NCBI RefSeq assembly: GCF_020080835.1
Contig: NC_058160.1
Coordinates: forward strand, 10,909,047 to 10,973,046
Origin: Cotesia glomerata
Taxonomy: Eukaryota > Arthropoda > Insecta > Hymenoptera > Braconidae
DNA length: 64,000 nucleotides
Direction: 5' to 3'
Both the position numbers and the translations under genes were made by a program. Of the stretch, positions 47,164 to 58,700 are shown piece after piece (within the stretch, counting starts at the first letter, position 1; every line of letters begins with the position of its first letter). The notes under the pieces are model-generated. The model was not told the DNA's origin and did no database searches. It saw only the letters and a list, made by a program, of their open reading frames with translations.

Positions 47164-48065
47164 TGGGTTGAAGCAATATTTTCTGAATTACAAATTCGCG
47201 ATTTGTATCAATGATATTTTTTAAAACAAGTATGATTTAATTCTTAAAAGATCTTACGATTTGACTAATATAGTAGTAGAATTTTAAATTCACTTTTAAG
47301 ATATTATTTATTTTATTATTTTTTGTTAGTGCAATGTTAATTAATATTAGTCAAAAAGTATTAAAATAATAATTATTTAATTATCTGTGTCACAGAATTA
47401 ATATATGAAAATAATTAACATAATAATTTTTTAAAAAGAGCTAAGAAAACGTGATAAAAAAAGAATATGTTTATAATAGTCAAAAGGCTGTTTTAAGTAA
47501 CCAAATAAAGTTATTAAAAATATAGAACTTGTATAATTATAAATAATATCATAAAAATAAATGTTACTTGACATCACACTGTAATAATTTTAAGTTAAAG
47601 AGTTGTTGAAATTGGATTATTTTTTATTTGATAATAAAAATAATTTTGACATGACTAAAAAATCGATTTATTTGTTCGTTCCAACCCAAAAAAATAAAAT
47701 TTTAAGTACTTGTTTATTTAAATTTAACCAGCAGCTAGTGTTTTGCGCGCGTAATCGATCTGGCAACACTGTAGAGCTGAAAAGCATTGCGGCGATTCCC
47801 CGCGACGCGTGTAACTACGTTAGGATTTTAGGCGCGAGTGACGGAAGCTTAAGTGTATTTACCTACGCTGTAATTTATAATTATATACTATATAAAATAA
47901 TGCATTATTATTTAATTAAATAAATGAATCAATAATTTAAATAATTTGGGATCATCAAACATTAAGTATCTATCTATTGTTGTCATTTTCTCATGTTTTT
48001 GTTTTTATGAATAATATTTTTTTTAAGTATTTATTATATTATTATATTTATTTAATTTTCAGCAT
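47164..48065. other. piggyBac 3' end and flank
   Basis: AT-rich non-coding sequence. Up to 47848 it is the subterminal part of the piggyBac element, which carries GATTCCCCGCGACGCGTGTA, related to CCCCGCTAACGCGTGTA near its left end (about 42327). Beyond the TTAA at 47849 nothing is recognisable until the integrase frame. Confidence 0.5.
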
Positions 48066-48068
48066 TAA

Positions 48069-49247
48069 TTGTCAACAAACTTGGAAGAGATGGCACGTGA
48101 TTTATTGATAAGGAAGTATTTTAACGAAGGGTTTACATATAATGAAATAGTTCATTTTCTATGTAAATATCACAACATTTCAATATCTCGTCGACATTTA
48201 ATTCGAATTCTTAAAAAACTTGGACTGAAGCGTAAATATATTGTTGAAGATTCCTTGGAAAAAATTGGTTCTGCCGTGATTGACAAAATAAACAGTAGTG
48301 GTTCCTGTATTGGCTATAAAAGAATGTGGCAACGTTTAAATCTGATTTATGGCTTAAAAGTGAAGAGGAGTACAGTTAATAAAATTTTACATGTAGTTGA
48401 TCCAGATTCTATCGAAGAGAGGTCTCGTCGACGATTATTGAGACGTAAATACTCTGTTCCTGGACCTAATTTCCTTTGGCACATTTATGGCCACGATAAA
48501 TTGAAACCCTTTGGGTTCGCTATTCACGGATGTCTTGATGGATTTTCTAGAAAAATTATATGGTTGGATGTCGCTACATCAAATAATAAACCGGAAATTG
48601 TTGCACATTACTTTTTAAAAGCGGTACAAAAATTAAAGTTACTCCCAACTTTAATTCGATCAGATTGTGGTACAGAAAATTGTATTGTTGAAGCTCTTCA
48701 GCAAAGTCTACGTTTTCATCATGATGATAATTTAGCTGGTTGGAAAAGTTTTATTAGAGGCAAAAGTACGTCTAATCAGCGTATAGAAAGTTATTGGTCT
48801 CAACTTAGACGTCATGGTTTGGATTTTTGGATCAATTAATTTAAAGATTTACGCGAGAGAGGTCTTTATAATGATTCATCAATATTACATGTTGAATGTT
48901 TACGCTTCTGTTTTGGGCATTTAATTAGAGCTGAATTAAAAATGATTCGTCATGAGTGGAATCGGCATCATATAAGAAAACAAAAAAGTCATCATATAGC
49001 TCCAGAAAAACCAAATTGTTTGTATTATTTTCCTGAAGTAATTGGGGCAAGGGATTATAAGAAACCAATTGATGAAAATGCTGTTAATATTCTCAAATCT
49101 GATTATACTCTGGAGCCTAAATTGTACAATGAATTGTTTTGTCAATTGGTAGGTGTATTGATACCTGACATACAATTACCTCTGAATGTCGAAGAAAGTC
49201 TTGAACTTTATTTTAGAATCTTAAGTTTGTTAAAAATTTATACATAG
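48069..49247 (+). pseudogene. DDE integrase-type protein with one in-frame stop
   Basis: A single frame of about 390 codons is broken only by TAA at 48837-48839. The N-terminal part has two helix-turn-helix-like segments (YNEIVHFLCKYHNISISRRH; LKRSTVNKILHV-type). The core shows the retroviral/IS3-like integrase fold: Asp in FAIHGCLDGFSRKIIWLDV, Asp in LIRSDCGTENC and Glu in STSNQRIESYWSQLRR, in the expected order and spacing. After the stop, FKDLRERGLYNDSSILHVEC continues the conserved C-terminal block. The first ATG is at 48090 (MARDLLIRKYF); an acceptor-like TTTTCAG lies at 48056-48062, so an earlier exon is possible. The family occurs as many uncharacterised copies in invertebrates. No element ends were found around it. 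Confidence 0.75.
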
Positions 49248-49577
49248 TTTCAAACAAAATATCAAGATATTTAAAAAAAATCGAAAACAAAAACACTCAA
49301 TCTTTTAATTATTCTTGGAATACTGTTTTATGTCTTAAAACAATTTGATTAAGTTATAGCTCAACGTGATTTCAGAGTGTTTCTTACACGTAATCCTGGC
49401 TCTAAAAATTTTGTTGTTTTTTTGAAATATTCTTTCTAGCGCGTATGCGATTACATTGATTGAAAAACAAAAATTTGAATTAAAGTTATGACAAAAATTA
49501 AAATCATAAAAAAATTAGTCTACATATATAGTAAATTTGGATAGATCCTGAGAATCGTGAGTAGTTATTGTCGTCTT
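49248..49577. other. Non-coding stretch
   Basis: AT-rich sequence between the integrase frame and the tRNA-synthetase fragment. I see no feature in it. Confidence 0.5.
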
Positions 49578-50005
49578 GCTGACAATACGATGATTACTAA
49601 GATTAACAATGAACTGTGGGTTCTTGACAGACCTTTAGAACGTGATTGCAAGTTGGAATTACTCTAATTTGACAGCCCTGATGGTCAACAAGTCTTTTGG
49701 CACTCCAGTGCTCACATACTGAGCGAAGCAATGGAACGTGTCTACGGAGGTTGTCTCTGCATCTTGGAGATAAGAAAATTTCAACCCTGAACTTCCCTTT
49801 TCTTGAATCTTTGTAGAAGGACATTGTAAAGGAAAAGGCAACCATTTGAGCGTCTGGAAATGACTAAAGAAGATTTTTTGAAGATGTTTGAGTACAACGA
49901 GTTCAAAGTGAGAATACTGAAAGAAAAAGTTCAAACTCCAACTACTACAGTCTACAGATGTGGGCCGTTGATTGATTTGTTTCGTGGTCCTCATCAGACA
50001 CACGG
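49578..50005 (+). pseudogene. Threonyl-tRNA synthetase fragment, degenerate
   Basis: Plus-strand reading gives, with breaks, ADNTMITKINNELWVLDRPL, then LERDCKLELL, a TAA (49665), FDSPDGQQVFWHSSAHILSE, AMERVYGGCLC, a gap, NFPFLESL, a TAG, KDIVKEK, a frameshift, and FERLEMTKEDFLKMFEYNEF through KEKVQTPTTTVYRCGPLIDL to FRGPH. This order matches the TGS-to-editing-domain part of cytosolic threonyl-tRNA synthetase; HSSAH and YRCGPLIDL are recognisable landmarks. It ends at a GTGAGC donor-like site, as a genomic exon would. It carries at least two stops, two frameshifts and a deletion, so it is non-functional. It may be transposon-captured, because the neighbours are transposons and orphan exons. 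Confidence 0.8.
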
Positions 50006-50420
50006 GTGAGCAATTTTATAGCTTGGAATCCTGGTGTTGTGATTAAAGTAGTTGATGAACGCTTTTATTTATTTAAATATTTATTATCTTTATTATCAAT
50101 AATTTATAAATTAATTTTAATTCTATTTTTGAGTACGGGTATCGGAGTCTTCGGATCTCTAACGTCAAAAAATTTTCTACACAAAACGTGTACGTGATTA
50201 ATCATTAAAAAAGACTTTGATTATAATAATCTGCATGCGTCCTGCTTCAATGTTTTCTCCTTCTTTCTAAATTGTACCAGATAGATTAATTATAATAATA
50301 ATTATTATTATTATTATTATCATAAATATTATTAGAATGACAATTCTATGCAAATAAATAAAATAAAAACAATATCATTTCACGGAATATCATAATTGAT
50401 TATATTTTGTGGTATTGCAG
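50006..50420. other. Intron-like sequence between fragment and orphan exon
   Basis: Follows the donor-like site of the synthetase fragment and ends with a good acceptor (GTGGTATTGCAG). It contains an (ATT)n patch at about 50297-50320. No coding sequence seen. Confidence 0.4.
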
Positions 50421-50530
50421 GTATGCTCGGGGCATTGTCCCCAGGTGCGATGCATCCAGCATTCGCGACTCGAATGGGATTCCCTGGTGGGCCAATGCTA
50501 ACGCCGATGATGCATCCACGCTTCAGATGA
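50421..50530 (+). pseudogene. Orphan terminal exon, Met/Pro/Gly-rich
   Basis: A strong acceptor leads into a phase-1 exon of GC-rich sequence. It reads GMLGALSPGAMHPAFATRMG, then FPGGPMLTPMMHPRFR and TGA (50528-50530). Codon quality and GC content differ sharply from the surroundings, so it looks like a real host 3' exon. No upstream partner exon is visible; the preceding sequence is a tRNA-synthetase fragment and transposons. It may be a captured gene end, or the last exon of a gene whose other exons lie beyond the repeats. Protein not recognised. Confidence 0.45.
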
Positions 50531-51112
50531 TCACCTCAAGCTAACGGGCCTAATCTATCACTGCATTTTGTGCTTTAAGCCCAGCCCTGACTTGGTCTCA
50601 AGTGAAAAATTTACTGACTCAAATCAATAATATAATTATATGTAATATAATTACTATGCAAGAGCCGTTGGTTTAAATTTTCAAAAAACCGAAAAACGAC
50701 TGTCATGTGCAAAGTCAAAATATCAACGCTACTGATCCTCAGTTAACACGAAGTTAGCAAAAGCCTTTTCTTTTTTTTTGTTTTTAATTAATTAATTATC
50801 GAATTAAATATTGTTACACTAAACAGCATCTGTAAGTAATAATCTGTCATTACCCAGTGAACACATGACTTCAATATGACGTCATTTATAAGTCATAGAA
50901 TGTCACAATATTTTACGTAAATATGACGTAAAATTGACCTGTCTTGTGATCCAATTATGATGTAAAAATATATGATATATTTTTGACATCATACTGATGT
51001 AAGTTTATTACTTCTCTATGATGTAACGGAAATGACTTAGATATTACGTACAACTGACATAATATATAAACTACAATATTACGTAACATTAATGCCATCA
51101 TTGTATGTCATA

Positions 51113-51290
51113 ACGACGTAAGTTTAACATCATGCGTTTACATCAGTGACAAGTCACGGCTGTACGTAATCTTGACGTAAGTTTAACATCATGCGTTTAC
51201 ATCAGTGACAAGTCACGGTTGTACGTAATCTTGACGTAAGATTAATATCATGTGTTTACATCAGTGACAAGTCACGGTCTTACGTAATAC
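51113..51290. repeat. Three tandem units of about 59 bp
   Basis: Each unit has GACGTAAG, TTTACATCAGTGACAAGTCA and ACGTAAT in the same order. The third is more diverged. They form part of the left subterminal array of the TGACGT element. Confidence 0.8.
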
Positions 51291-52282
51291 CGATACCATC
51301 TGTGAGTCATTATTTAACATCAATAATTTGTCACAATTGTACATAATACTGACGTAATTTGAAAGTCATTTTCTAAATCAGTGACAAACGATTATTTTCC
51401 ATAATATTGATAAAATTTGGGGATGTATTTTTTTAATATTATCGATTGATCAAAATTTATCAAATATAAAACTTCTTCAACAAGATGTCTAATTTACAAT
51501 TAATCGCTAAATATTAATGAAAATTGGTTTAAAATTTAGTAAGAATCAGGAAGAGGTAAACAGCTGATTTAAGCTGGTACCTTGCAAATTTAAGTCCGCT
51601 CTTAATAACAAAAATTTATAATTTATAATATTAATGAATATATCTAACATATTAGCAAATAACATACAAAATATTTTTCATTTACGTTTTTAAGAAAAAA
51701 ACATAGAAATTAAATACATGTGGGATATAAACTTTTTATATCTTTGCTTGTATGTTTCCATACACTGCAGAAAAAAAATCTTGACTCAAAGGTAAATTTC
51801 TTTGGACTAAGAATATATTATAGATGACTGAACATTTCGTGAATGAAGTCAAAATTTCTTGACACTAAAACACTTCTTGCTCCAATATAACTTCGGCCTC
51901 CGTCAAAATTTTCTTGATGCAAGAAATACTTTTTTTTCGTTGCATATGTTTCTCACTTATATTTTTTCCATGAATTTAGGTACTTTTATCCATTGTAAAA
52001 ATATTTTCGACTTCATTCAGTATAAATGATTTGGTGTGAAACTGATAACAAAATACCGAGTTCAATTTATGTGGCATGAACTCTAAATTTTTAAACCGTC
52101 AAGCGAGTAAACATATAATTTCTTATGATTTCGCGTCAAGAAATTAAATGTCAGTCATTTAAATATTGCACTATTACTTGAAAAATAATTTTCTGACATT
52201 AGTGCTGCTACTTATGAAACATTGTATTTGAAATAATTCAAACAGTTCCATGATTGTTATTGACGAGACTAATAGTATTTTA

Positions 52283-52467
52283 CACAGTAAAAAATTTTGC
52301 GTCATTGCGTCAAAAACTTTAGTGTTAAAAATTTTTGTGTTAAATATTTAACTTTTTTAAGTGTAAATTTAACATTTATTGTGTTAAATCAACATAAAAA
52401 TGTTAAATATTTAACATAAAATTTTAACACAAAATTTTGACACAATGACGCAAAATTTTTTACTGTG
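52283..52467. mobile_element. Nested 185 bp MITE with TA duplication
   Basis: Ends CACAGTAAAAAATTTTGCGT and its inverse, flanked by TA. The interior is made of TTAACA/TGTTAA-rich inverted sequence. The TA target and CACAG ends suit a Tc1/mariner-type non-autonomous element. Confidence 0.65.
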
Positions 52468-53097
52468 TACATCAAGTTTCATAATGTTGTTAGTATGTTA
52501 AATAAAAGAAATTCAAATTTCGAAAAAAATTGAAATTAAAAAGAAATATAGATTAAAAAAATGGTATACTTAAAAGAGTTGAAATTAAAAAAAAATCTAA
52601 ATTTTGTAAATTGAAATTTTGAAGAAGAAAAATCCAAATGAAAAATACTAAATTTTCGGAAAAAATTAAATAAAAAAAAAATTGGAGTCTTGAGAAATCA
52701 ATAAGTATTAAAAAATATTCAAATGACACGGATACATCGTTTACTCTGAAAAAATTTCACTCTGTGAAAGTTCTCTGTGTCCGCTTTTAGACGAAAATTT
52801 TTGAAAGTGTAAGATTCAATCAATTCTTATGAAAATTTATAAATTGCCTATTCATTACCACAAGTTTCACTAGAGAGCCTTTTATAAGAGTTTTTACAAA
52901 GTTTTATAGAACTTTATAAAATTTCATGAGTTTAATGAAATTTTATAAAATTGTATAAATTATTAGAATTGAATTTTATACAATTCCAGCTCTTAAAATC
53001 CATTTAATCTCTGAAAAAATTATGAAATAAGCATTTTTCGTCATATAAGGCTTATCACATAAGTTATTTACTTCGTGACATGAACCGTTACTTGGAC

Positions 53098-53150
53098 AAG
53101 TGAGCAGCGTTCCAGACTCCGATACGTGAGGACCCAAGTTCGAGCCCAGC
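53098..53150 (+). repeat. tRNA-derived SINE-like segment
   Basis: GTGAGCAGCGTTCCAGACTC then CGATACGTGAGGACCCAAGT and TCGAGCCC. The last part matches the pol III B box (GTTCGAGCC). The order resembles the anticodon-to-T-arm half of a tRNA. No complete cloverleaf, and no tRNA gene, can be drawn from it. Confidence 0.35.
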
Positions 53151-53561
53151 ATATATCAGGATTTTTTCATCAAGTATCAACATATAACTAGTGTTTCAAA
53201 CTTTGTAATAAGTCCACAACACTATAATTAATTTCAAAATTGCCATCTTTTTATTTTTGAGAAATTTTTTTTTTAATATTTTTTCTGAGGTACAATTCTT
53301 ACATCACTTACATCACTTTTACGTCATAATGACATCATTATCATGATATAGACATCACAGGTATGTCATATTGACGTCATAAATGTCATTGAGACATAAT
53401 ACTGACGTCATGACTACGTCATATTTTTACGTCAGAATCTTACGTCAAGAAGTGTGAAATAATGAGTCATATATGACTCATTCGTGACTTGTATCTTACG
53501 TAAATCCTGACATAGCCCAATGTCATTTTGACGTCACATTGACGTAAACGTGTTTACTGGG

Positions 53562-54581
53562 ATAATATGCGTATAAAGTAATTCCAAATATCGAAATATT
53601 TTTTTTTTTATATTTTTTCTTTGATAACAAATCGATCACTTTATTAAATAAAACGGAATAAATTCTATTAAATTATCGTTACTATTACGTTCAAATCTAA
53701 TAATTAAATTGAAAATATTAATATTTATGTGCTGTAAACAAGTGTACGTACAAAAACTACGCATTGTTAAAATTATTTAATTTTACAAATTGTCTTTTTG
53801 AATAACAAAGAATTAAAATTTTTAATTCATCTTATTTTCAAATTAAATAACAATAAATTTAAACGATTCAGCAAGACAATCTGAATTATAAAAAAAAAAA
53901 TAAGTTATGGATATTCAGTGAGTGTCGCCGACAATATTTATCTTTTTTAAATTTTTTTAAAAATAATAAGTCTGTGGAAAGTTTTGATGGAATTAGGCAC
54001 ATTCTGACGTTTGAAGAAAACTCAAATGAATTAGATATATAATTACAACATAAATAAAAATAATAAAACGTTTTAAATATCTTAAGAAGTAGTTAAATTA
54101 ACGGGTGGGGAGTATCTCTTCAGAGGATTTCTCTACATTTTATAATCCTTCAGCAGAAATCATTATTTTAAAAAACTCTCAGTATAAAACTTTACAATGA
54201 AACTTCTCTATATCGTAAAACTCTCAGGCGATGCATCTATCAGAAACAAAAGCTCGATAATTTTCTAAATTCATGTGTATTCTTTATTTATTAAAATAAT
54301 CAAAAATATAAAGTTCTAGTTATTAATAATTATAACATCTATAAAATATTTTTTTAAATCTAGTTTTCATCGGACGATCACATTTTGAGGTCCCGAAAAA
54401 CTTTATATTTTTGAATTACTGAAACTGACAGCCATATTTGATAATTTTTAGGATTCGTTTTTAATAAACTATCACAAAAAAAATTCCACACGCAAACAAT
54501 ATAAAAATCGATGAGTGCAAAATAAAAAATTAAATTATATAATAGTTTGTATGTTATAACTTATAATTATTTTATTTTTAG
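53562..54581. other. Non-coding, with a repeat at 54098-54290
   Basis: AT-rich sequence. The segment 54098-54290 (starting GGGTGGGGAGTATCTCTTC, ending CAGAAACAAAAGCTCG...TTTTCTAAATTCATG) matches the start and end of the longer repeat at 55058-55445. Confidence 0.45.
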
Positions 54582-54775
54582 CTGTAGGAAGACATGCCAC
54601 TAAAATGAATTTGAGAAGTGAATTAATTGAATGGCTGAAGAAAAATCGAGATGCTGATACCCTTCGTTTTACAAATTTTATCTCTCAGCCTGAAGTTCAT
54701 AAAGATTTGCATCTATATATTGAAGCTTTAAAAAAAAAAATTAATTTTTATCTTAATCGAGTGTTACGATTTTGA
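54582..54775 (+). pseudogene. Orphan terminal exon, charged helical protein end
   Basis: Acceptor TTTATTTTTAG, then a phase-1 frame of 63 residues to TGA (54773-54775): VGRHATKMNLRSELIEWLKK, NRDADTLRFTNFISQPEVHK, DLHLYIEALKKK and a short tail. An AATAAA lies about 135 nt downstream. It has the look of a genuine 3' exon but no partner exon is nearby. Not recognised; it could belong to a transposon protein or to a captured host gene. Confidence 0.4.
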
Positions 54776-55057
54776 ATAATATAATTTATTTTTGAAAAGT
54801 AAAATTTTTAAGATAACGAAAATTAACAAAGCGAATTTATATTTGACTAATTTTTAATATTTTATATAAATATATTAATTATTTGTTTTTTTGTTAATTG
54901 TACACATTTAATAAATTAATAATTTAAAATAATAAATACAACGATCATGTGTACTATTACAAAATTTCTTTCGTTGTATAAATAAATAAATATATTTAAA
55001 TTGTGAAATAATTATTATTAAAATTATCCTTCGAAAGACGCTGCAACATCAAATGCA

Positions 55058-55445
55058 AATGCGGGGTCCGGAGCATCTCTACATAGAATTTCTCTATATT
55101 TAAAAATGCCTCAAAAAAAATCTCTATGTGAAAAAACTTTCAGGATAAATTCTTACAACCAAAACAAGTCTCATTAAGGAATCCCTCATTTAAAAATCTC
55201 CCTGAAAAAATTTTATTACATATAAACTTCTCTATATTTTGAATCTCTCAGCGAAACAACTCTCATCGAAAAAAGTCTCAGCGAAAAAACTATTAGAAAA
55301 AAAAGTCTCAGCGAAAAAACTCTCAGAAAAATAGAAAAAAAAGTCTCAGCGAAACAACTCTCAGCGAAATATCACTCAGCGAGACATCTCTCAGAAACAA
55401 AAGCATTATATTTTGCTAAGTTCATGCGAGTTCTTTAATTTAAAT
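55058..55445. repeat. Repeat with internal TCTCAGCGAAAAAACT tandem units
   Basis: Starts GCGGGGTCCGGAGCATCTCT and ends CAGAAACAAAAGC...TTTGCTAAGTTCATG, like 54098-54290. Its middle (55235-55390) has about nine irregular copies of a TCTCAGCGAAAAAACT-type word, absent in the shorter copy, which indicates local expansion. Confidence 0.65.
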
Positions 55446-55735
55446 AATAATTATCGTCTCAGTGTCTACAGAAATTTATTTATAAATTCAATTTAGGTGT
55501 GGGTCGTTCAATGAATGATAGATCTACTTCAATTATGGAGATAATAGTTTTTTCGGCATTTCCAAAATATACAGGAATAACTCAAAAAGGCCCTGAGAGT
55601 CTTTTACATAATAACTAATGCGACATACTTAAACTTATGACTTTCCTACGAATGATAGAGGTAATAAGTTACTATACGGTGCAAAAAAAAACAGCACCGA
55701 AGTACGGTAAAACCCCTATATATATATATATATTA

Positions 55736-58700
55736 GGGTGTGCCAAAAAAAGACGATATTTTTTTTTTTTCACTCTTAGCCCAAAATATGATAGGATATG
55801 TCTAAACAAAAATTCTGTCAAAAGGCCATCTCTTAATTTCAATTTTAAGAGCTCCTTCATCGAACTTTAAGTTTTCCCATATAAATAACATGGAAAGTAC
55901 GGTCTTAAACAGTATTTTACCCTGCAAGCTGTGAAGAAAATTTTTTTTGATAAAATGAATGATTGGACCTTTTTAAGCATTAAATTTCTGAGAAAAAATT
56001 TCATTGAGTCATAAATCAATCGTCATTATTTAAGTTTTTACGGATCTTTGAAATTTGAATTTTTTGAAAATTTTACGTTTTTTGCATTTAACAGCCAAAC
56101 TATTGGAGATAGAAAAAAAAATTAAATGGCAATTTTGTAGTTCGTTTGATGCTCTATAACAAAGTTTTTAACAATTTTTTTGTATAATCAATAACAAAAA
56201 AGCTACAGACCTACAAAGTTTTGTTTTTATTATTTTTCACTTTTTCAATTGAACTATCGATGATATAGAACAAAAATTTAGTATAAATTTTTAGTATATC
56301 AAATTTGCAACAAAATTGTATAGGTGAGATTTTTCGTATTATTGATGGTTAAAAGTTACAGGCTCAACAAATTCTATTTTTATGATTTTTCATCTATATC
56401 ATGTAGTATATCAATAATATATATAAAAAATTAATAATAAATATAAAAGTACATTCAATTTTTACAAATTTATGCTTGGTAAACTTTATATACTGTCTGC
56501 AGTTCAATATCGTTACAATATTATTGTTACTTCAGTAATGTTTTGCGTTAAAGAAATATTCAATGAATACAAATTGAGTGATTATCGAGACAAATGGTTA
56601 ATTTTTTTAAATCAGCAAGATTGAGATTCCTAGATCAAAAATTGTTTACTAAATTCCAGTAAGAATCAGAAAAACTACAATAAGAATTTGTGAAATAGAA
56701 CCCTCCTTCAAGTTGATTACTGTGACTAGATTATTATAATTTTGGTTCATGATAAAATTTACACGATTAGATTAAATAATGATGATAATAAATTTATAAT
56801 CACTTAATAAAAATAACAGACAAAAACGATTATCATAGTTTCAATCGTGTAGTTAAATTTTTTTTATTTCTTTGAATAAGTAGCTACAATTTTATTTTTG
56901 GTAACGTAAGGAAATTTTTTTCTGTGTTCTTCGACAACTTGCAATAAATATTGTTTTTGTTCTTCATTTCTCGTTAAGCAGTTGTTGTAGTCCTGGATTA
57001 ATGCAACACCTCTTTCAGCGAGATCGTTGACAACTTTTAAGTCTGAAAACACAGATTTGCAATGTAGATAATCTTGATCAAATGCCCAGAGCTCTGGATC
57101 CTTGTCCATAAATTGATACGGTAATTGATACTGCTCAAACAAAAATAGAGATTGCTTGCTAGCAAAATCTTCGATGTTTTTCGATAATAATAAGCTTACG
57201 TCTTTGACGATAAATTTTTGAATTCGAAGCATTACTTTCTCGCGTTTTTATTGCAGTTACGGTTTGTCTCTTAGCATGTAAGGAAACTCTGTCATCAAAC
57301 AAAGCTAACCCGACCAACTCTTCTGACAAGTACCATAAGTGTCTTGAAAATGTCACCGTTGCTGCTTCAGACATTTTTTTATGGACAGAACGGAATTCAT
57401 AAAGATTTTTGATCAGATTTAAATCTTGATAGGATGACTTTATCGCAGAAGGTGCATTAAACCATGAAACCGTGTAGAAATTAACTAGAAATAAGCAGAC
57501 ATATCTCAGTCCATTTACTTCAGTTGCATTGACTTTAAACTGTTTTTAAAAATGAAGATTTTTAAAGCATATAGAGCCTTAGCCATCCATCTTGCATGAT
57601 GATTTGGTCCTGGAGCTCTAAATTTGATCCCGTTTTTCGGAGTACCACCTAAGAATATTAACACTAATTCCAAAAGCTCTTTATAATCATCTCTGTCATG
57701 CTTTTTCTGGAATATAAAAATGTTCATTAAGTTTTAGAAAATTATTTCAAAATTACGATCAAATTATACATTACAACGAATAGTCATTTGTTATCTGAAA
57801 AACCACTATGATCTAGTATTAAATCTCATGTCAGTTTTCAGTATTAGTTAAATTCGACTACTAGTCAAAAGTCTAAAGGAGCAAATGAATTTTTAATTTT
57901 TTAGTGATATTTGAAAGGCGGTACTTTCATCAATAACTGCTTGAACGAGAGACAAAAAATAGTATTTTGAAATGTTGAGTTTTTAAACGGAGAGGTTAAA
58001 TTGCGATTAATTGATATTGAAAAGGAAACATATTTCTTTAGAGTCTAAATATATAATCAAAACTATAAAAAACTTTTTTATCTGTTTTATTTGCAAAGTA
58101 ATTATAAATTTATTATCATCATTATTTAATCTAATCGTGTATATTTCATCATAAACCATAATTATAATAATCTAGTCATAGTAAACAACTTGAAGGAGGG
58201 TTCTATTTCACACATTCTTATAGTAGTTCTTCTGATTCTTACTGGATTTTAGTAAACAATTTTTGATCTAGGAACTGCAGACAGTATATAAAGTTTACCA
58301 AGCATAAATTTGTAAAAAATTGAATGTACTTTATATTTCTTATTAATTTTTTATATATATTATTGATATACTACATGATATAGATGAAAAATCATAAAAA
58401 TAGAATTTGTTGAGCCTGTAACTTTTAACCATCAATAATACGAAAAATCTCACCTATACAATTTTGTTGCAAATTTGATATACTAAAAAATTTATACTAA
58501 ATTTTTTGTTCTATATCATCGATAGTTCAATTGAAAAAAGTGAAAAATAATAAAAACAAAACTTTGTAGGTCTGTAGCTTTTTGTTATTGATTATACAAA
58601 AAATTGTTAAAAACTTTGTTATAGAGCATCAAACGAACTACAAAATTGCCATTTAATTTTTTTCTATCTCCAATAGTTTGGCTGTTAAATGCAAAAACGT

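Larger units (their letters stand above)
41976..47848 (+). mobile_element. piggyBac-like transposon, interrupted
   Basis: Ends CCTTCCGTCACTCGCGC (41976-41992) and inverse GCGCGAGTGACGGAAGC (47832-47848) are flanked by TTAA at 41972-41975 and 47849-47852. It is 5.87 kb in all, but about 3.1 kb is a later insertion (42767-45902) and 150 bp is a palindromic MITE (42052-42201). The original element was therefore about 2.6 kb, a normal piggyBac size. A plus-strand piggyBac transposase remnant occupies 46049-47163. Confidence 0.85.
50853..53561. mobile_element. 2.7 kb TGACGT-rich non-autonomous element
   Basis: Left end CCCAGTGAACACATGACTTC and right end inverse of CCCAGTAAACACGTTTACGT. Both ends are packed with TGACGT/TGATGT/TACGTAA words (50870-51420 and 53290-53550). 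A unit of about 59 bp is tandemly repeated three times at 51113-51290 (TTACATCAGTGACAAGTCAC in each). No coding sequence. It carries a nested MITE (52283-52467) and a tRNA-like segment (53098-53150). Subterminal repeat arrays of this kind usually bind the transposase; the superfamily is not identifiable here. Confidence 0.65.

Noticed and set aside
51113..51290. Regular tandem units that could be mistaken for a CRISPR array
   Set aside because: Units of about 59 bp without unique spacers, in an intron-bearing eukaryotic genome; explained as a subterminal transposon repeat.
53098..53150. A functional tRNA gene
   Set aside because: Only a T-arm-like half is present; acceptor stem and D arm cannot be paired.
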